From: Rugamonas rivuli
GTDB lineage: Bacteria > Pseudomonadota > Gammaproteobacteria > Burkholderiales > Burkholderiaceae_D
Direction: 5' to 3'
DNA length: 64,000 nucleotides
Assembly: GCF_009380165.1 (NCBI RefSeq)
Contig: NZ_WHUF01000002.1
Span: forward strand, 496,001 to 560,000
Shown here one piece after another: positions 34,783-44,908 of the stretch. The translations under genes were made by a program, and so were the position numbers. The notes under the pieces were generated by a model that worked only from the letters and a program-made list of their open reading frames with translations, had not been told where the DNA came from and did not search any database. Each line of letters opens with the position of its first letter. Within the stretch, counting starts at the first letter, position 1.

Positions 34783-35682
34783 ATGTCAGAACATCGCATT
34801 CCTTCGCTGAAATTATTGATGGGCTTCGAGGCAGCGGCTCGTCACGGCAATTTCTCGCGTGCTGCCGACGAATTGCATGTGACACAGTCGGCCATCAGCC
34901 ATCAGGTACAACTGCTGGAAGAGCAGATCAAACAGCCATTGTTTCGCCGGGCGGGGCGGGGCGTCGAGCTGACGGTGGCCGGCGAGGTGCTGCTGCGCAG
35001 CGTGCAGCGCTCGCTGACCATCCTGCGCAGCGGCCTGGGGCGCATCGCCACTTACCTCGATCCGGGGCTGGTCGTACTGGTGTGTCCGGCGCCGCTGCTG
35101 CATGGCTGGCTGCAGCCGAGGCTGCGCGCGCTGGAAGCGCAGTTGCCTGAGCTGTGCCTGTTGCTGTCGGTGGATGAGAGCGCGCGTTTTGTCGACGAAA
35201 TCGATGTCGACATATCCATCAGCGACCGGCCCATCCTGCAGCCAGACTTGCAGGAAATCCCGCTGTTGCAGGATGAATGGTTGCTGGTGGCGAACAGTGA
35301 GCTGGCGGCGCGGCTGGACGGCGTGCCGCAGGCGCAGCACCATCTGCACGTGGATCTGGTCTGTCTGGAGGAAAGCCTGACCGGCGACGCCACTGCGCCG
35401 CTATTTCTGGGGCCGTTGGCGCACTTTCGCAAGCGGGCGATTTATGACGATGCGCGTCTGCTGCTGGACGCCACCCTGGACGGGCGCGGGATTGCCTGCC
35501 TGCCGCGCCTGCTGGCGGACGCCGGCCTGGCGTCCGGCCGGTTGCACGTCCTGCCCGACTACCCGCGCGTGCCCGGCACTACTTGGTGGCTGTCCGGCGT
35601 GGCGGAGCAGCCCCGTTCGGAGATCGTCGGGCAGGTCTTCGAATGGCTGCGCGCACAGGGGGCGTCGCAGAAGGAGGCATGA
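34783..35682 (+). CDS. LysR family regulator (GcvA-like)
   Basis: 299 residues. The start IPSLKLLMGFEAAARHGNFS, followed by RAADELHVTQSAISHQVQLL, is the GcvA-type helix-turn-helix, and the effector domain begins near LVVLVCPAPLLHGWLQ. It is divergent from the two exported deiminase genes and is therefore their likely regulator. The inducer is unknown and could be agmatine or a related amine. Confidence 0.87.
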   Translation: MSEHRIPSLKLLMGFEAAARHGNFSRAADELHVTQSAISHQVQLLEEQIKQPLFRRAGRGVELTVAGEVLLRSVQRSLTILRSGLGRIATYLDPGLVVLVCPAPLLHGWLQPRLRALEAQLPELCLLLSVDESARFVDEIDVDISISDRPILQPDLQEIPLLQDEWLLVANSELAARLDGVPQAQHHLHVDLVCLEESLTGDATAPLFLGPLAHFRKRAIYDDARLLLDATLDGRGIACLPRLLADAGLASGRLHVLPDYPRVPGTTWWLSGVAEQPRSEIVGQVFEWLRAQGASQKEA

Positions 35683-35757
35683 GCCGTCGCATTTAGATGT
35701 TGGGCTGCGGTGCCGTTCGGCGCTACAATCTCGCCTTTCCCCAAAAGCTTTCCTCTC

Positions 35758-36534
35758 ATGACGATCCCGACTTCGATCCTCGATGCGCTGGCGCGCGCAG
35801 ATGCTTCCTGGCGTCCTTTGCTGGTGCAAGGCCTGGAGGCGATGATGGCCGCCACGCCCGACTACCTGCCGCAACTGGCCAGCGACCAGTACCTGCCGAC
35901 CGAGCAGCGCCTGTTCGCCGCCTTCGCGCTGCCGCTGCAGCAGGTGCGCTACGTGCTGGTCGGCGAAGGCCCGTATCCGCGCGCGGAAAGCGCCACCGGC
36001 GTCTGCTTCATGGACGGCGCCGTCGGCAGCCTGTGGTCGAACGAGGAGGGCGGTGGCCTGTCCAAACCGGTCAACAAGGCCACCTCGCTGCGTAACTTCA
36101 TGAAGATGCTGCTGGTGGCCGATGGCCAGCTGAGCCTGGAAAACACCGCCGGCGAAGCGATGGCCGCCGTTTCCGCCCGCGCCCGCAGCGGCGCCGGCAG
36201 CCACATCCAGACCCTGGCCGACATGCAGCAGAAACTGACCGAACAGGGCTTTTTGCTGCTGAACGCCTCGCTGGTGTTCCGCAGCCACGTGGCTCCGGCC
36301 AAGGATGCCAAGGCCTGGTTGCCGTTCTTCGAGACCGTGATGGCCGGCTTGGCCGCGCAGGCGTCGACGACGCCGACGATGATTCTGTGGGGGAAGATCG
36401 CTGAGTTGCTGAGCAAGTTGCCGGTAATGAAAGAATTCCCGCAGATCGCTGCGGAACATCCTTACAACCTAAGCTTCATCGGCAATCGGGACATGCACCA
36501 GCTGTTTAAACCGATGGAGTTGTTGAAAAGCTAA
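35758..36534 (+). CDS. Uracil-DNA glycosylase superfamily-like protein, atypical active site
   Basis: 258 residues. The order of elements follows uracil-DNA glycosylases: a motif at VRYVLVGEGPYPRAESATGV where the water-activating loop GQDPYH would be, the central strand LLLNASLVFR (LLLN), then MILWGKIAELLSKLP and AEHPYNLSFIGNRDM at the place of the HPSPLS loop. The catalytic Asp of family-1 enzymes is not there (GEGPYP). The Glu resembles the GEAPG loop of family 4, but no iron-sulfur cysteine set is seen. It could be an active relative with other specificity or a non-catalytic protein. The ATG at 35758 is chosen over the upstream open frame. Confidence 0.7.
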   Translation: MTIPTSILDALARADASWRPLLVQGLEAMMAATPDYLPQLASDQYLPTEQRLFAAFALPLQQVRYVLVGEGPYPRAESATGVCFMDGAVGSLWSNEEGGGLSKPVNKATSLRNFMKMLLVADGQLSLENTAGEAMAAVSARARSGAGSHIQTLADMQQKLTEQGFLLLNASLVFRSHVAPAKDAKAWLPFFETVMAGLAAQASTTPTMILWGKIAELLSKLPVMKEFPQIAAEHPYNLSFIGNRDMHQLFKPMELLKS

Positions 36535-36584
36535 GCAACCCTTTGGGCACAAGGGGCTCCGGGCAAACTTTGTTAAAGTTTGGT

Positions 36585-36609
36585 ATACTTGACTAAATCG
36601 ATCAACTAA
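36585..36609 (+). promoter_or_regulatory. IscR type-1 binding site in the isc promoter
   Basis: Begins ATACTTGACTAAAT and ends ATCAACTAA, matching the 25-base type-1 IscR consensus (ATASYYGACTRWWWYAGTCRRSTAT) at all but three positions. It overlaps a TATACT -10-like element at 36584. Feedback repression by [2Fe-2S]-IscR is inferred. Confidence 0.7.
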
Positions 36610-36667
36610 TCAGCCTTTGTGATTAGCGACAAGGTCGATATTTTAACCCAGTTGAACCGAGGTAGTG

Positions 36668-37144
36668 ATGCGTCTGACCACCAAAGGCCGTTTTGCTGTG
36701 ACTGCGATGATCGATCTGGCTTTGCGCCAAGGCAAAGGCCCGGTCACGCTCTCCGGCATCAGCCAGCGCCAGGCCATTTCGCTGTCCTACCTGGAACAGT
36801 TGTTCGGCAAGCTGCGCCGCCATGAGATCGTCGAGTCGATCCGCGGCCCGGGCGGCGGCTACAGCCTGGCCCGTCGCGCCGACAAGGTCACGGTGGCCGA
36901 CATCATCATCGCCGTGGACGAGCCGCTCGATGCGACCCAGTGCGGCGGCAAGGAAAATTGCCACGGCGCGGACGCCGCCAGCGGCGCGCGCTGCATGACT
37001 CACGAGCTGTGGGCCACGCTGAACGAAAAAATGGTGGATTACCTGGATTCCGTTTCGTTGCAGGATCTGGTCGATCAACAGAAGCAAAAGAATGCTGAAC
37101 AAAACGTGGTCGTGATGCACCGTAACCACGCCGCGCTTGGTTAA
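36668..37144 (+). CDS. iscR: Fe-S cluster assembly regulator IscR
   Basis: 158 residues, Rrf2 family. The N-terminal winged helix (MRLTTKGRFAVTAMIDLALR, then SISYLEQLF-like SLSYLEQLFGKLRR) is standard, and the cluster cysteines are C92, C98 and C109, followed by H112 (MTHELW). The third Cys lies five residues later than in E. coli. It senses [2Fe-2S] status and represses the isc operon when clusters are plentiful. The ATG at 36668 is used; a GTG at 36665 is adjacent. First gene of the operon; iscS follows after 30 bp. Confidence 0.95.
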   Translation: MRLTTKGRFAVTAMIDLALRQGKGPVTLSGISQRQAISLSYLEQLFGKLRRHEIVESIRGPGGGYSLARRADKVTVADIIIAVDEPLDATQCGGKENCHGADAASGARCMTHELWATLNEKMVDYLDSVSLQDLVDQQKQKNAEQNVVVMHRNHAALG

Positions 37145-37174
37145 GAGATTACACAGAAAACCCGGAGTTACCAG

Positions 37175-38431
37175 ATGAATGCCCCAGAAAAAAACATCGC
37201 GCCAGTGAAGTTCCAGACCGCCCCGCATTTCCCGATCTACATGGACTACTCGGCCACCACGCCGATCGATCCGCGCGTTGCCGACATGATGATTCCTTAC
37301 CTGCGCGAGCAGTTCGGCAATCCTGCGTCGCGCAGCCACATGTACGGCTGGACGGCGGAAAAGGCGGTGGAAGAGGCACGCGGCCACGTCGCGGCCCTGG
37401 TCAATGCCGACCCGCGCGAAATCATCTGGACCTCCGGCGCCACCGAGTCGAACAATCTGGCGATCAAGGGCGCGGCGCAGTTCTACAAAACCAAGGGCAA
37501 GCACATCATCACCGTCAAGACCGAGCACAAGGCTGTGCTGGACACGGTGCGTGAACTGGAGCGCGTCGGTTTCGAAGCGACCTACCTGGAACCGCAGGAC
37601 AACGGCCTGATCACCATCGAGCAGCTGACCGCCGCCATCCGTCCGGACACCATTCTGGTTTCCGTCATGCTGGTCAACAACGAGATCGGTGTGATCCAGC
37701 CTATCGACGAAATCGGCACGCTGTGCCGTTCGAAGGGCATCATCTTCCACTGCGACGCCGCACAAGCGACCGGCAAGGTGGTGATCGACCTGCAAAAAAC
37801 CAAGGTCGACCTGATGACCTTCACCGCGCACAAGACCTACGGCCCTAAAGGCATCGGCGCGCTGTACGTCTGCCGCAAGCCACGCGTGCGCATCGAAGCG
37901 CAAATGCACGGCGGCGGCCACGAGCGCGGCCTGCGCTCCGGCACCCTGCCTACCCACCAGATCGTCGGCATGGGCGAAGCCTTCCGCCTGGCGAAAGTGG
38001 AAATGGACAGCGAGATCGCCCGCATCAAGGGTCTGCGCGACCGCCTGGCCACCGGCCTGCAAGAGATCGAAGAAACCTACATCAACGGCGACATGGAACA
38101 CCGTGTGCCGCACAACCTGAACGTCAGCTTCAACTACGTCGAAGGCGAGTCGCTGATCATGGCCGTGAAAGACCTGGCCGTATCGTCCGGTTCGGCCTGC
38201 ACCTCGGCTTCGCTGGAGCCATCGTATGTGCTGCGCGCGCTGGGCCGCAGCGACGAGCTGGCACACAGCTCGATCCGTTTCACCATCGGCCGCTTCACCA
38301 CCGAAGAGGACATCGACTTCGCCATCAACCTGATGAAGTCCAAGGTACACAAACTGCGTGAGCTGTCGCCACTGTGGGACATGTTCAAAGAAGGCATCGA
38401 CATCAGCTCGATCCAATGGGCAGCCCACTAA
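37175..38431 (+). CDS. iscS: Cysteine desulfurase IscS
   Basis: 418 residues, about a dozen more than E. coli IscS because of an N-terminal tail. The PLP lysine is in [17 protein letters not shown], the histidine/aspartate cofactor contacts are in TEHKAVL and [11 protein letters not shown], and the mobile-loop catalytic Cys is in [14 protein letters not shown]. It takes sulfur from cysteine and passes it as a persulfide to IscU and other acceptors in the cytoplasm. GGAG precedes the ATG. Confidence 0.97.
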   Translation: MNAPEKNIAPVKFQTAPHFPIYMDYSATTPIDPRVADMMIPYLREQFGNPASRSHMYGWTAEKAVEEARGHVAALVNADPREIIWTSGATESNNLAIKGAAQFYKTKGKHIITVKTEHKAVLDTVRELERVGFEATYLEPQDNGLITIEQLTAAIRPDTILVSVMLVNNEIGVIQPIDEIGTLCRSKGIIFHCDAAQATGKVVIDLQKTKVDLMTFTAHKTYGPKGIGALYVCRKPRVRIEAQMHGGGHERGLRSGTLPTHQIVGMGEAFRLAKVEMDSEIARIKGLRDRLATGLQEIEETYINGDMEHRVPHNLNVSFNYVEGESLIMAVKDLAVSSGSACTSASLEPSYVLRALGRSDELAHSSIRFTIGRFTTEEDIDFAINLMKSKVHKLRELSPLWDMFKEGIDISSIQWAAH

Positions 38432-38456
38432 TTTTTAAGATTACAGGAGCATCAAA

Positions 38457-38846
38457 ATGGCTTACTCGGAAAAAGTGTTGGACCACTACGAAAATCCACG
38501 CAACGTGGGCGCGTTCGAAAAGGGCGATGAAACCGTCGGCACCGGCATGGTCGGCGCACCGGCATGCGGCGACGTGATGAAGCTGCAAATCAAAGTCGGC
38601 GCCGATGGCCTGATCGAAGATGCGAAGTTCAAGACCTACGGCTGCGGTTCGGCCATCGCTTCCAGTTCGCTCGTGACCGAATGGGTCAAGGGCAAGACGC
38701 TGGATCAGGCGCTGGCCATCAAGAACACCCAGATCGCTGAAGAACTGGCGCTGCCGCCAGTGAAAATCCACTGCTCGATCCTGGCGGAAGACGCCATCAA
38801 GGCAGCGGTACTGGACTACCAGACCAAGCACCCAGTCGCGGCCTAA
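38457..38846 (+). CDS. iscU: Fe-S cluster scaffold IscU
   Basis: 129 residues. The cluster-holding cysteines C37 (GAPACGDVM), C63 (YGCGSAIASS) and C106 (KIHCSILAEDA) are present, with the LPPVK site (99-103) recognised by the chaperone HscA. Scaffold on which IscS-derived sulfur and iron form clusters. 25 bp after iscS. Confidence 0.97.
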   Translation: MAYSEKVLDHYENPRNVGAFEKGDETVGTGMVGAPACGDVMKLQIKVGADGLIEDAKFKTYGCGSAIASSSLVTEWVKGKTLDQALAIKNTQIAEELALPPVKIHCSILAEDAIKAAVLDYQTKHPVAA

Positions 38847-38857
38847 GTCTGTTTTAC

Positions 38858-38882
38858 ACCGGCGGCGCATGTCGCCGCCGGT
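38858..38882 (+). repeat. GC-rich hairpin between iscU and iscA
   Basis: ACCGGCGGCG, five-base loop, CGCCGCCGGT: a perfect 10-bp stem in the iscU-iscA gap, ending two bases before the GGAG of iscA. There is no T-run, so it is more likely an mRNA stability or processing element than a terminator. Confidence 0.65.
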
Positions 38883-38894
38883 ACGGAGAATCAA

Positions 38895-39218
38895 ATGGCA
38901 ATCACCCTGACCGAAAAAGCAGCCAAGCATATCAACCGCTACATCGAACGCCGTGGTAAAGGCGTCGGTTTGCGTTTTGGCGTGCGTACCACCGGCTGCT
39001 CGGGCCTGGCCTACAAGCTGGAATACGTGGACGAAATCGCGGAAGAGGACAGCGTCTTCGAATCGCATGGCGTGAAGGTATTCGTCGATCCGAAAAGCCT
39101 GCCGTACATCGACGGCACCGAGCTCGATTTCGCGCGCGAAGGCTTGAACGAAGGCTTCAAGTTCCATAACCCGAACGAGAAAGACGCTTGCGGTTGCGGC
39201 GAAAGCTTCCGCATCTGA
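38895..39218 (+). CDS. iscA: Fe-S assembly protein IscA
   Basis: 107 residues, A-type carrier. The three conserved cysteines are C35 (TTGCSGLAY), C99 and C101 (DACGCGESF). It delivers clusters or iron to target proteins. It lies in the operon behind a GC-rich hairpin that almost touches its ribosome binding site. Confidence 0.97.
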   Translation: MAITLTEKAAKHINRYIERRGKGVGLRFGVRTTGCSGLAYKLEYVDEIAEEDSVFESHGVKVFVDPKSLPYIDGTELDFAREGLNEGFKFHNPNEKDACGCGESFRI

Positions 39219-39224
39219 TAAGCC

Positions 39225-39740
39225 ATGCAAAATCACTTTGAGCTGTTCAATCTGCCGCAGCAGTTTGCCGTAGACGCGGGGGCGCTGGACAGCGCCTACC
39301 GCGACGTGCAGAGCCGCGTTCATCCCGACAAATTCGTCAATGCCACCGACGCCGAAAAGCGCGTGGCGATGCAGTGGGCCACCCGCGCCAACGAAGCCTA
39401 CCAGACCCTGAAGAATCCGCAGAAGCGCGCGCAGTACCTGTGCGAGTTGAATGGCGTCGATTTGCAGACCGAGTCGAATACGGCGATGCCGATGGCCTTC
39501 CTGATGCAGCAGATGGAGTGGCGCGAAGAACTGGGCGACGCCCGCGCCGCCAAGGACAGCGACGCGCTGGACGCGCTGGACAAGCAGCTGCGCAACGAGC
39601 GCAAGGCGCGCCTGGCTGATATCGAACAGCAGATCGGCGGCGGCGATTTCCACGCGGCGGCGCAAGGCGTGCGCGCGTTGATGTTCCTTGAAAAATTCGG
39701 CGAAGAAGTCCGCTTCGCCTTCGAAGCAATCGAAGCCTGA
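39225..39740 (+). CDS. hscB: Co-chaperone HscB
   Basis: 171 residues. N-terminal J domain with the HPD motif ([15 protein letters not shown]) and a C-terminal helical bundle that binds IscU. It brings IscU to HscA and stimulates its ATPase. Starts 6 bp after iscA. Confidence 0.96.
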   Translation: MQNHFELFNLPQQFAVDAGALDSAYRDVQSRVHPDKFVNATDAEKRVAMQWATRANEAYQTLKNPQKRAQYLCELNGVDLQTESNTAMPMAFLMQQMEWREELGDARAAKDSDALDALDKQLRNERKARLADIEQQIGGGDFHAAAQGVRALMFLEKFGEEVRFAFEAIEA

Positions 39741-39796
39741 GCGCCGCGCCTCGTGCGCGCACCCTCAGCAGACAAGATAAGAATACAGGTCCATCC

Positions 39797-41677
39797 ATGG
39801 CACTTCTGCAAATCTCCGAACCAGGCATGTCCACCGCACCGCACCAGCATCGGCTGGCGGTAGGTATCGACCTGGGCACCACCAATTCGCTGGTCGCCAC
39901 GGTGCGCAACAGCATTCCAGAAGTGCTGAACGATGAGGATGGCCGCCCGTTGCTGCCGTCCGTGGTGCGCTATCTGCCGAACGGCCATGCCAACATCGGC
40001 TACAAGGCGCAGGCCGCCCAGACCACCGATCCGAAGAACACCATCGTTTCCGTCAAGCGCTTCATGGGCCGCGGCCTGGCCGATATCGCCTATGCGGAAA
40101 ACATGCCCTACGATTTCCAGGACACCCCTGGCATGGTGCAGCTGAAGACCATCGCCGGCATCAAGAGCCCGGTCGAGATCTCGGCGCAGATCCTGGCCAC
40201 GCTGCGCCAGCGCGCGGAAGATTCGCTGGGCGACGATCTGGTGGGCGCGGTCATCACCGTGCCGGCGTACTTCGACGACGCGCAGCGCCAGGCTACCAAA
40301 GATGCGGCGCAACTGGCCGGCATCAACGTGCTGCGCCTGCTGAGCGAGCCGACCGCCGCCGCCATCGCCTACGGCCTGGATAACGGTTCGGAAGGCCTGT
40401 ACGCCGTCTACGATCTGGGTGGCGGCACCTTCGACATCTCCATCCTCAAATTGAGCAAGGGCGTGTTTGAAGTACTGTCCACCGGCGGCGATTCCGCGCT
40501 GGGCGGCGACGACTTCGACCACCGCCTGTTCTGCTACATCCACCAGCAGGAAAAACTGGCGCCGCTGTCGGACGAAGACACCGCCGTGTTGATGGTCAAA
40601 GCGCGCGAAGCCAAAGAACAGCTGTCGACCAAAAACGATGTGACCGTCGACGCCATCCTCGGCTCCGGCGAAGAAGTGCATCTGAAGATCACCGCCGAGA
40701 CCTTCCAGGAGATCACCAAGCACCTGATCGACAAGACCATGAAGGCCATCAAGAAAGCGCTGCGCGACGCGAACGTCGATGCGGACGATGTCGATGGCGT
40801 GGTCATGGTCGGCGGCGCGACGCGCATGCCGCACGTGCAGCGCGCGGTCAGCGAATACTTCCACACCATCCCGCACGCGAACATCGATCCGGACAAGGTC
40901 GTGGCGCTGGGCGCTGCCGTGCAAGCCAATCTGCTGGCAGGTAACCGCGCGCCGGGCGACGACTGGCTGCTGCTGGACGTGATCCCGCTGTCGCTGGGTA
41001 TCGAAACCATGGGCGGCCTGGTCGAGAAGATCATTCCCCGTAACTCCACCATCCCTTGCGCCCGCGCGCAGGAGTTCACCACGTTTAAAGACGGCCAGAC
41101 CGCGCTGGCGGTGCATGTACTTCAGGGCGAACGTGAGCTGGTATCCGATTGTCGTTCGCTGGCGCGCTTCGAGCTGCGCGGCATTCCGCCGATGGTGGCC
41201 GGCGCGGCGCGCATCCGCATCACCTACCAGGTGGATGCGGACGGCTTGCTGTCGGTATCCGCACGCGAGCTGCGCTCCGGCGTGGAAGCATCGATCACCG
41301 TCAAGCCGGCCTACGGCTTGGGCGACGACGACGTTGCGCGCATGCTGCAAGATTCGTACAAATCCGCCGATACCGACATGGTCGCCCGCGCACTGCGCGA
41401 AGAGCAGGTCGAGGCCGAGCGCATCATCCTGGCCACGCAGTCGGCGCTGTATGAAGACGCGGGCTTGCTGTCGGACGAAGAGCGCGTTGCGGTCGACGCC
41501 TTGATGAACAAGGTGCGCGACGTGGTCGCGCAATCGCAGACCGGCGCAGCCGATCACGCGGCGGTGAAGTCGGCCGTCGAGGCGCTGGCGCACGGCACCG
41601 AAGAATTCGCATCGCGCCGCATGGATCGCAGCGTGCGCAGCGCACTGGCCGGCAAGACGCTGGACCAGGTAGTTTAA
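39797..41677 (+). CDS. hscA: Fe-S chaperone HscA (Hsp70 family)
   Basis: 626 residues. The ATPase domain shows [26 protein letters not shown], and [18 protein letters not shown]; the substrate-binding domain follows [20 protein letters not shown]. It binds the LPPVK motif of IscU to help release the cluster. It follows hscB in the standard order. Confidence 0.97.
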   Translation: MALLQISEPGMSTAPHQHRLAVGIDLGTTNSLVATVRNSIPEVLNDEDGRPLLPSVVRYLPNGHANIGYKAQAAQTTDPKNTIVSVKRFMGRGLADIAYAENMPYDFQDTPGMVQLKTIAGIKSPVEISAQILATLRQRAEDSLGDDLVGAVITVPAYFDDAQRQATKDAAQLAGINVLRLLSEPTAAAIAYGLDNGSEGLYAVYDLGGGTFDISILKLSKGVFEVLSTGGDSALGGDDFDHRLFCYIHQQEKLAPLSDEDTAVLMVKAREAKEQLSTKNDVTVDAILGSGEEVHLKITAETFQEITKHLIDKTMKAIKKALRDANVDADDVDGVVMVGGATRMPHVQRAVSEYFHTIPHANIDPDKVVALGAAVQANLLAGNRAPGDDWLLLDVIPLSLGIETMGGLVEKIIPRNSTIPCARAQEFTTFKDGQTALAVHVLQGERELVSDCRSLARFELRGIPPMVAGAARIRITYQVDADGLLSVSARELRSGVEASITVKPAYGLGDDDVARMLQDSYKSADTDMVARALREEQVEAERIILATQSALYEDAGLLSDEERVAVDALMNKVRDVVAQSQTGAADHAAVKSAVEALAHGTEEFASRRMDRSVRSALAGKTLDQVV

Positions 41678-41697
41678 ACAAAACCTAGAGGTTACAA

Positions 41698-42039
41698 GTG
41701 CCACAAATCGTATTCCTGCCCCACGCAAAACTGTGCCCGGACGGCGCCGTCGTTGAAGCCGAAGTCGGCAAGACCCTGTGCGACATCATGCTCGAAAATG
41801 ACATCCACATCGAGCACGCCTGCGAGAAGTCCTGCGCCTGCACCACCTGCCACGTGCTGGTGCGCGAAGGCTTCAACTCGCTGAGCGAAGCCAGCGAGAC
41901 CGAAGAAGACCTGCTGGACAAAGCCTGGGGCCTGGAAGCCGTGTCGCGCCTGTCGTGCCAGGCCGTGGTCGCGAACGAAGACCTGGTCGTCGAGATCCCG
42001 AAATACACCATCAATCACGCAAGCGAAGGCGGGCACTGA
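41698..42039 (+). CDS. fdx: [2Fe-2S] ferredoxin of the isc operon
   Basis: 113 residues, adrenodoxin type. Cluster cysteines C42, C48 and C51 ([12 protein letters not shown]) and C87 (LSCQAVV). It supplies electrons for cluster assembly. The start is GTG (41698); there is no nearer ATG that keeps the first strand PQIVFLPH. Confidence 0.95.
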   Translation: MPQIVFLPHAKLCPDGAVVEAEVGKTLCDIMLENDIHIEHACEKSCACTTCHVLVREGFNSLSEASETEEDLLDKAWGLEAVSRLSCQAVVANEDLVVEIPKYTINHASEGGH

Positions 42040-42040
42040 T

Positions 42041-42235
42041 ATGAAATGGACCGACATCACCGCGATTGCGGAAGCGCTCTACGATAAGCATCCGGACATC
42101 GATCCGCTGACTATCCGCTTCACTGATCTGCACAACTGGATCGTCGACCTCGAAGAGTTCGACGACGACCATACGCGCGGCGGTGAAAAGGTTCTTGAAG
42201 CGGTACAGCAGGCGTGGATCGATGAAGCCAAGTAA
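42041..42235 (+). CDS. iscX: Fe-S assembly modulator IscX
   Basis: 64 residues, the normal length. [20 protein letters not shown] and [17 protein letters not shown] are the family signatures, with an acidic surface that binds IscS. It adjusts the activity of IscS. The gene starts one base after fdx and its end overlaps the next gene. Confidence 0.95.
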   Translation: MKWTDITAIAEALYDKHPDIDPLTIRFTDLHNWIVDLEEFDDDHTRGGEKVLEAVQQAWIDEAK

Positions 42236-43112
42236 GCAAGCCACCAAGATCGGCGCCACCGTCACCGGCGCCGACAACATGCCGGAAATCCGCGAAGGCC
42301 AGACCGTCGCGCTGCTGCAAGAGCTGCACATCCTGACCCGCGACGGCAAGATGAACCAGGACAGCCGCCGCAAACTGAAACAGGTCTACCACCTGTACCA
42401 GTTCATCGAACCGCTGCTGAAGGAAGTGCTGGCCGGGAAGGACAGCGTATCGCTGGTCGACCACGGCGCGGGCAAGTCCTACCTGGGTTTCATCATCTAC
42501 GACCTGTTCTTCAAGGCGTTGGGCGATAACTCGCACATCTACGGCATCGAGACCCGCGAAGAGCTGGTGGCCCGTTCGCAGGAACTGGCCAAGCAGTTCA
42601 ACTTCCCTGGCATGTCCTTCCTGCCGCTGTCGGTGGCCGAGTCCACCGAATCGAAGCTGCTGCCGGAGCAGATCGACGTCGTCACCGCTCTCCACGCCTG
42701 CAACACGGCGACCGATGACGCCATCCACTTCGCGTTGAAGAAGAAGGCCAAGTACATGGTGCTGGTGCCGTGCTGCCAGGCGGAAGTCGCGTCGGTGCTG
42801 AAGAAGAACAAGGGCAAGTCGCTGGCCAAGTCCGCGCTGACCGAGATCTGGCGCCACCCGATCCACACGCGCGAATTCGGCAGCCAGATCACCAACGTGT
42901 TGCGCTGCCTGCAACTGGAGGCGCACGGCTATCACGTGAACGTGACCGAGCTGGTAGGCTGGGAGCATTCGATGAAGAATGAGCTGATCATCGCCACGTA
43001 CAAGAACCTGCCGCGCCAGCGTCCATCGGAGCGGCTGCAGGAAGTGCTGGAGACATTGGGGCTGGAGGAGATGGGCAACCGCTTCTTCACCGAACAGGTA
43101 GCTAAACAGTAA
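42222..43112 (+). CDS. SAM-dependent methyltransferase (Methyltransf_32-like)
   Basis: 296 residues. The SAM-binding motif is [20 protein letters not shown], followed by [12 protein letters not shown] and [26 protein letters not shown] contains the double cysteine of this RNA-methyltransferase-like family. The ATG at 42222 overlaps the end of iscX, so it is translated with the isc operon, which may be simple read-through. The target is unknown, probably RNA or a small molecule. Confidence 0.8.
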   Translation: MKPSKQATKIGATVTGADNMPEIREGQTVALLQELHILTRDGKMNQDSRRKLKQVYHLYQFIEPLLKEVLAGKDSVSLVDHGAGKSYLGFIIYDLFFKALGDNSHIYGIETREELVARSQELAKQFNFPGMSFLPLSVAESTESKLLPEQIDVVTALHACNTATDDAIHFALKKKAKYMVLVPCCQAEVASVLKKNKGKSLAKSALTEIWRHPIHTREFGSQITNVLRCLQLEAHGYHVNVTELVGWEHSMKNELIIATYKNLPRQRPSERLQEVLETLGLEEMGNRFFTEQVAKQ

Positions 43113-43133
43113 ATCGAAAAGGGTGACGGAACG

Positions 43134-44156
43134 ATGAGTGAGCTGAACGAAAAATGGTTGGACCTCCGCAGCGACACCATCACCCGCCCCAGCGCGGCGA
43201 TGCGCGCTGCGATGAATGCAGCGGACGTCGGCGACGATGTCTACGGCGATGACCCTACCGTCAACCGCTTGCAGGAATACGCGGCCGATTTGTTCGGCTA
43301 CGAGGATGCGCTGTTCGCGCCGTCCGGCACGCAGAGCAATCTGCTGGCGTTGCTGGCCCACTGCGGCCGCGGCGACGAATACCTGGTCGGGCAGGAAGCC
43401 CATACCTACCGCTACGAAGGCGGTGGCGCCGCGGTGCTGGGCAGTATCCAGCCGCAGCCCATCATCAACCAGCCTGACGGCAGCATCGCGCTGGCCGACA
43501 TCGAAGCCTATATCAAGCCTGACGATTTCCACTTCGCCCGCAGCAAGCTGCTGGCGTTGGAGAACACCATCGGCGGCCGCGTGCTGAGTCTCGATTACCT
43601 GAAGCAGGCGACCACGCTGGCGCACGAGCGCGGCCTGGCCACGCACCTCGACGGCGCGCGCGTCTGCAACGCCGCCGTCAAGCTGGGTGTGAGCCCGCGT
43701 GCAGCAGTCGCCGGCTTCGATTCGGTTTCCGTGTGCCTGTCCAAAGGCTTGGGCGCGCCTATCGGCTCCGTCCTGTGCGGCAGCAAGCCATTGATCGCCG
43801 AGGCGCGGCGCTGGCGCAAGATGCTGGGCGGCGGCATGCGCCAGGCCGGCATGATCGCGGCGGGCGGCATGTACGCCTTGCAGCACAACTTCACGCGGCT
43901 GGCGGAAGATCACGACAACGCCGCCTACTTCGCGGGCGAGCTGGCCAAGCTGAAAGGCATCAAGGTCAGCACGCCGCAAACCAATATTTTCTACGTCGAT
44001 ATCCCGGCCGATACCTGCCGTGCTTTGAACGACGTGCTGCAACTGACCCGCATACGCGTATCGATGTCGCCGCACCTGCGCATCGTCACGCACATGGATG
44101 CATCGCGCGAGGACATCGACCGCGCCATTACCGTTTTTGGAGATTTTTTCGGATGA
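43134..44156 (+). CDS. ltaE: Low-specificity L-threonine aldolase
   Basis: 340 residues, fold-type I PLP enzyme. Typical motifs are LDLRSDTITRP, VGDDVYGDDPTV, LFAPSGTQSNLLALLAHC, HLDGARVCNAAV and the PLP lysine in VCLSKGLGAPIGSVLCG. It cleaves threonine and allo-threonine to glycine and acetaldehyde. It overlaps the next gene by four bases (ATGA). Confidence 0.93.
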   Translation: MSELNEKWLDLRSDTITRPSAAMRAAMNAADVGDDVYGDDPTVNRLQEYAADLFGYEDALFAPSGTQSNLLALLAHCGRGDEYLVGQEAHTYRYEGGGAAVLGSIQPQPIINQPDGSIALADIEAYIKPDDFHFARSKLLALENTIGGRVLSLDYLKQATTLAHERGLATHLDGARVCNAAVKLGVSPRAAVAGFDSVSVCLSKGLGAPIGSVLCGSKPLIAEARRWRKMLGGGMRQAGMIAAGGMYALQHNFTRLAEDHDNAAYFAGELAKLKGIKVSTPQTNIFYVDIPADTCRALNDVLQLTRIRVSMSPHLRIVTHMDASREDIDRAITVFGDFFG

Positions 44157-44908
44157 CCGATACCACCGCCGATAGCAGCACCGATAACACCGTCCGCCTG
44201 GCCAAGCGCCTGTCGGAGATGCGCCCTTGCTCGCGCCGCGAAGCCGAACTCTATATCGAGGGCGGTTTCGTCAGCGTCGATGGTGTTGTGGTGGAAGAGG
44301 CGGGCGCCCGCGTGACGATGGAACAGCAGATCGTGGTCGCACCGGATGCCACCTTGTTCGAAATCCTGCCGGTCACGATACTGCTGCATAAACCGGTGGG
44401 CGCTAACGGTGGCATCGGCAAGGACGGCTCGCCGGCCGTGCATCTGCTGAACCCTGCCTCGCTGACGCGCTCCGCGCCGGGCCAGCGCTTCCTCAAGCGC
44501 CACCTGGTCAACCTGACCTTGACCACGCCGCTGGAAACGCATGCTAGCGGCCTGCTGGTGTTCACGCAGGACTTCCGCGTCAGCCGCAAGCTGGTCGACG
44601 AAGCGGCCAAGATCGAGCACGAGATCATCGCCGAAGTGACCGGCGATATCATGGAAAACGGCCTGGCGCTGTTGAACCACGGCCTGCCGTTCAACGGCAA
44701 GCCGCTGCCGCCGATGAAGGTCAGCTGGCAGAATGAGAACCGTCTGCGCTTCGCGCCGAAGAACCCCAAGCCGGGTCAGATCGAACATATGTGCAAGCTG
44801 GTTGGCCTGACCGTGGTGTCGCTGAAGCGCATCCGCGTCGGCCGCATCGCGATGTCCAGCCTGCCGGTAGGCGAGTGGCGCTACCTGCAGGCTCACGAGC
44901 GCTTCTGA
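44153..44908 (+). CDS. S4-domain pseudouridine synthase-like protein
   Basis: 251 residues, RsuA/RluF type. The N-terminal S4 domain is RLSEMRPCSRREAELYIEGG, and the synthase part begins with LLHKPVG. At the place of the catalytic GRLD.DT.GLL motif it reads TPLETHASGLLVFTQD, so the aspartate position is occupied by E128. Related proteins of this branch may share this form, in which case activity may differ. It is coupled to ltaE and ends one base before the convergent peptidase gene. Confidence 0.75.
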   Translation: MTDTTADSSTDNTVRLAKRLSEMRPCSRREAELYIEGGFVSVDGVVVEEAGARVTMEQQIVVAPDATLFEILPVTILLHKPVGANGGIGKDGSPAVHLLNPASLTRSAPGQRFLKRHLVNLTLTTPLETHASGLLVFTQDFRVSRKLVDEAAKIEHEIIAEVTGDIMENGLALLNHGLPFNGKPLPPMKVSWQNENRLRFAPKNPKPGQIEHMCKLVGLTVVSLKRIRVGRIAMSSLPVGEWRYLQAHERF

